Of a stretch of 64,000 nucleotides of DNA, positions 62,659 to 64,000 are shown one piece after another. Position 1 is the first letter of the stretch; every line of letters begins with the position of its first letter. Below the pieces are notes generated by a model, which did no database searches, had not been told where the DNA came from, and saw nothing but the letters and a program-made list of their open reading frames with translations. Both the position numbers and the translations under genes were made by a program. Source of the DNA: Burkholderiaceae bacterium (GTDB lineage: Bacteria; Pseudomonadota; Gammaproteobacteria; Burkholderiales; Burkholderiaceae_D); assembly GCA_023653025.1 (NCBI GenBank), contig JAMNXS010000003.1, positions 1 to 64,000 of the forward strand, in the 5' to 3' direction.

Positions 62659-64000
62659 ATGAGCATGAATCTCGTCACCCTGCTGTACCTGATCGCGTCG
62701 GTCTGCTTCATCCAGGCGCTCAAGGGCCTGTCGCATCCGGCCACCGCGCGCCGCGGCAACGCCTTTGGCATGATCGGCATGGCGATCGCCGCCTTCACTA
62801 CCGTTGCCCTGATCGTCAAGCTGCAGGCCGAAGCGGCCACTGGCGGCGGCTTCGGTCTGCTGATTGGCGGCGTGATTGTCGGCGGCGGCATCGGCGCCGT
62901 GCTGGCCAAGCGCGTCGAAATGACCAAGATGCCTGAACTGGTCGCAGCGATGCACTCGCTAATCGGTTTGGCCGCCGTCTGCATCGCCGTTGCCGCAGTC
63001 TCGGAACCGAAGGCCTTCGGTATCGTCGCGTCGGCCGCCGACCCCATCCCGCTGGGCAACCGGATCGAACTGTTCATTGGTACCTTCGTCGGCGCGATCA
63101 CCTTCTCTGGATCCGTGATCGCCTTCGGCAAGCTGGCCGGCAAATACAAGTTCCGCCTGTTCCAGGGCGCGCCGGTCGTTTTCCAGGGCCAGCACATGCT
63201 GAACCTGCTGCTGGCCATCGTCATGATTGGTGCCGGTCTCGTGTACGTTGCCGCACCGGGCGCGGAAGCTGCGTGGACGCCTTTCCTCGTCATGACCGCG
63301 ATTGCATTCGTGCTCGGCGTGCTGATCATCATCCCGATCGGCGGCGCCGACATGCCGGTGGTGGTATCCATGCTCAACAGCTATTCGGGCTGGGCAGCTG
63401 CCGGTATCGGCTTTTCGCTCAACAACTCGATGCTGATCATTGCAGGTTCGCTGGTCGGTTCGTCCGGCGCGATCCTGTCGTACATCATGTGCAAGGCGAT
63501 GAACCGCTCGTTCTTCAACGTGATCCTCGGCGGCTTCGGCGGCGATGCCGCGGCGGCTGCGGGCGGTGCGCAGCAGCAGCGCAACGTGAAGTCGGGCTCG
63601 GCGGACGATGCGTCCTTCCTGATGGGGAATGCCGAAACCGTGATCATCGTGCCGGGTTATGGCCTTGCCGTCGCCCGCGCTCAGCACGCACTGAAGGAAC
63701 TGACCGAGAAGCTGACCGAAAAGGGCGTGACCGTGAAGTACGCGATCCACCCGGTCGCCGGCCGCATGCCGGGCCACATGAACGTGCTGCTGGCCGAAGC
63801 CGAGGTGCCTTATGACCAGGTGTTCGAGATGGAAGACATCAACAGCGAGTTCGGCCAGGCCGACGTGGTGCTGGTGTTGGGTGCGAACGACGTCGTGAAC
63901 CCGGCCGCGAAGGATCCGAAGTCGGCGATCGCCGGCATGCCCATCCTCGAGGCATACAAGGCCAAGACGATCATCGTCAACAAGCGCTCGATGGCCGCGG
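62659..64000 (+). CDS. pntB: NAD(P) transhydrogenase subunit beta, C-terminus cut by the window edge
   Basis: 447 codons are visible before the right edge; the family is usually about 460-480 residues, so only a short end is missing. Eight to nine helices (to about 260) are followed by the NADP(H)-binding domain III with VIIVPGYGLAVARAQHAL, HPVAGRMPGHMNVLLAEA and VLGANDVVNPAA. A GTG/ATG choice at MSMNLVTL is minor. With pntAA and pntAB it makes NADPH using the proton gradient. Confidence 0.96.
   Translation, partial: MSMNLVTLLYLIASVCFIQALKGLSHPATARRGNAFGMIGMAIAAFTTVALIVKLQAEAATGGGFGLLIGGVIVGGGIGAVLAKRVEMTKMPELVAAMHSLIGLAAVCIAVAAVSEPKAFGIVASAADPIPLGNRIELFIGTFVGAITFSGSVIAFGKLAGKYKFRLFQGAPVVFQGQHMLNLLLAIVMIGAGLVYVAAPGAEAAWTPFLVMTAIAFVLGVLIIIPIGGADMPVVVSMLNSYSGWAAAGIGFSLNNSMLIIAGSLVGSSGAILSYIMCKAMNRSFFNVILGGFGGDAAAAAGGAQQQRNVKSGSADDASFLMGNAETVIIVPGYGLAVARAQHALKELTEKLTEKGVTVKYAIHPVAGRMPGHMNVLLAEAEVPYDQVFEMEDINSEFGQADVVLVLGANDVVNPAAKDPKSAIAGMPILEAYKAKTIIVNKRSMAA

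Overview
The window looks like chromosome of a high-GC betaproteobacterium, most likely Burkholderiales and close to Oxalobacteraceae. The reasons are the gene content and order (xseB-ispA-dxs, queA-tgt-yajC-secD-secF, pilT-pilU, recG-oxyR-ubiA, a BPSS1780-type membrane gene after a type II thrB) and -10 boxes of the form TAAAAT or TAGAAT followed by GC-rich discriminators. No tRNA, rRNA or CRISPR array was recognised. Genus-level assignment is inference.

Layout, left to right. 1-3.2 kb: an unrecognised gene cut by the left edge, then thrB and its neighbours on the minus strand. 3.4-7.1 kb: polA and a ZIP metal transporter that seems to lack a standard start codon. 7.1-10.3 kb: a sulfurtransferase, a DMT exporter and an orphan Rieske oxygenase, with REP-like repeats and a 105-bp MITE-like element. 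10.6-13.6 kb: the isoprenoid operon xseB-ispA-dxs. 13.7-20.7 kb: a PduO-type adenosyltransferase, then a 2-hydroxyacid oxidation block (D-lactate dehydrogenase-like flavoprotein, LysR regulator, glcD-glcE-glcF). 20.7-23.2 kb: a lower-GC cassette with a CesT-type secretion chaperone followed by a 668-residue multi-membrane-segment protein, the arrangement of a type III secretion chaperone and its cargo. 23.4-25.5 kb: glutathione peroxidase, yggS, proC.

25.5-38.4 kb: twelve tightly packed minus-strand genes for an MSHA-type pilus (mshA, C, D, O, P, I, a PilN-like gene, J, K, L, E, G), preceded by the retraction ATPases pilT and pilU. 38.6-42.5 kb: recG-oxyR-ubiA. 42.6-48.2 kb: queA-tgt-yajC-secD-secF. 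48.4-49.5 kb: an AT-richer Rpn-family nuclease gene with 13 exact or near-exact GMQQ repeats and a strong internal Shine-Dalgarno/ATG, the design of an intragenic toxin-antitoxin phage-defence gene. 49.6-52.3 kb: purB, a GST and bacterioferritin. 52.4-58.8 kb: an iron-uptake cluster read leftward from hemP (bfd, tonB, exbB, exbD, Fiu-type receptor, PKHD hydroxylase, FMN 2-hydroxyacid oxidase) with a Fur-like dyad before hemP. 58.9-60.5 kb: nudJ-mnmA. 60.8-64 kb: the proton-translocating transhydrogenase genes pntAA, pntAB and pntB (cut by the right edge), with panD lodged between pntAA and pntAB.

The most interesting items are the Rpn gene-within-gene, the chaperone/cargo cassette with no secretion apparatus in view, the MSHA locus with a shortened MshE and an oversized MshP-like pilin, the ATT-start ZIP gene, panD inside pnt, and a bacterioferritin that keeps the haem methionine but has Thr at a ferroxidase position.
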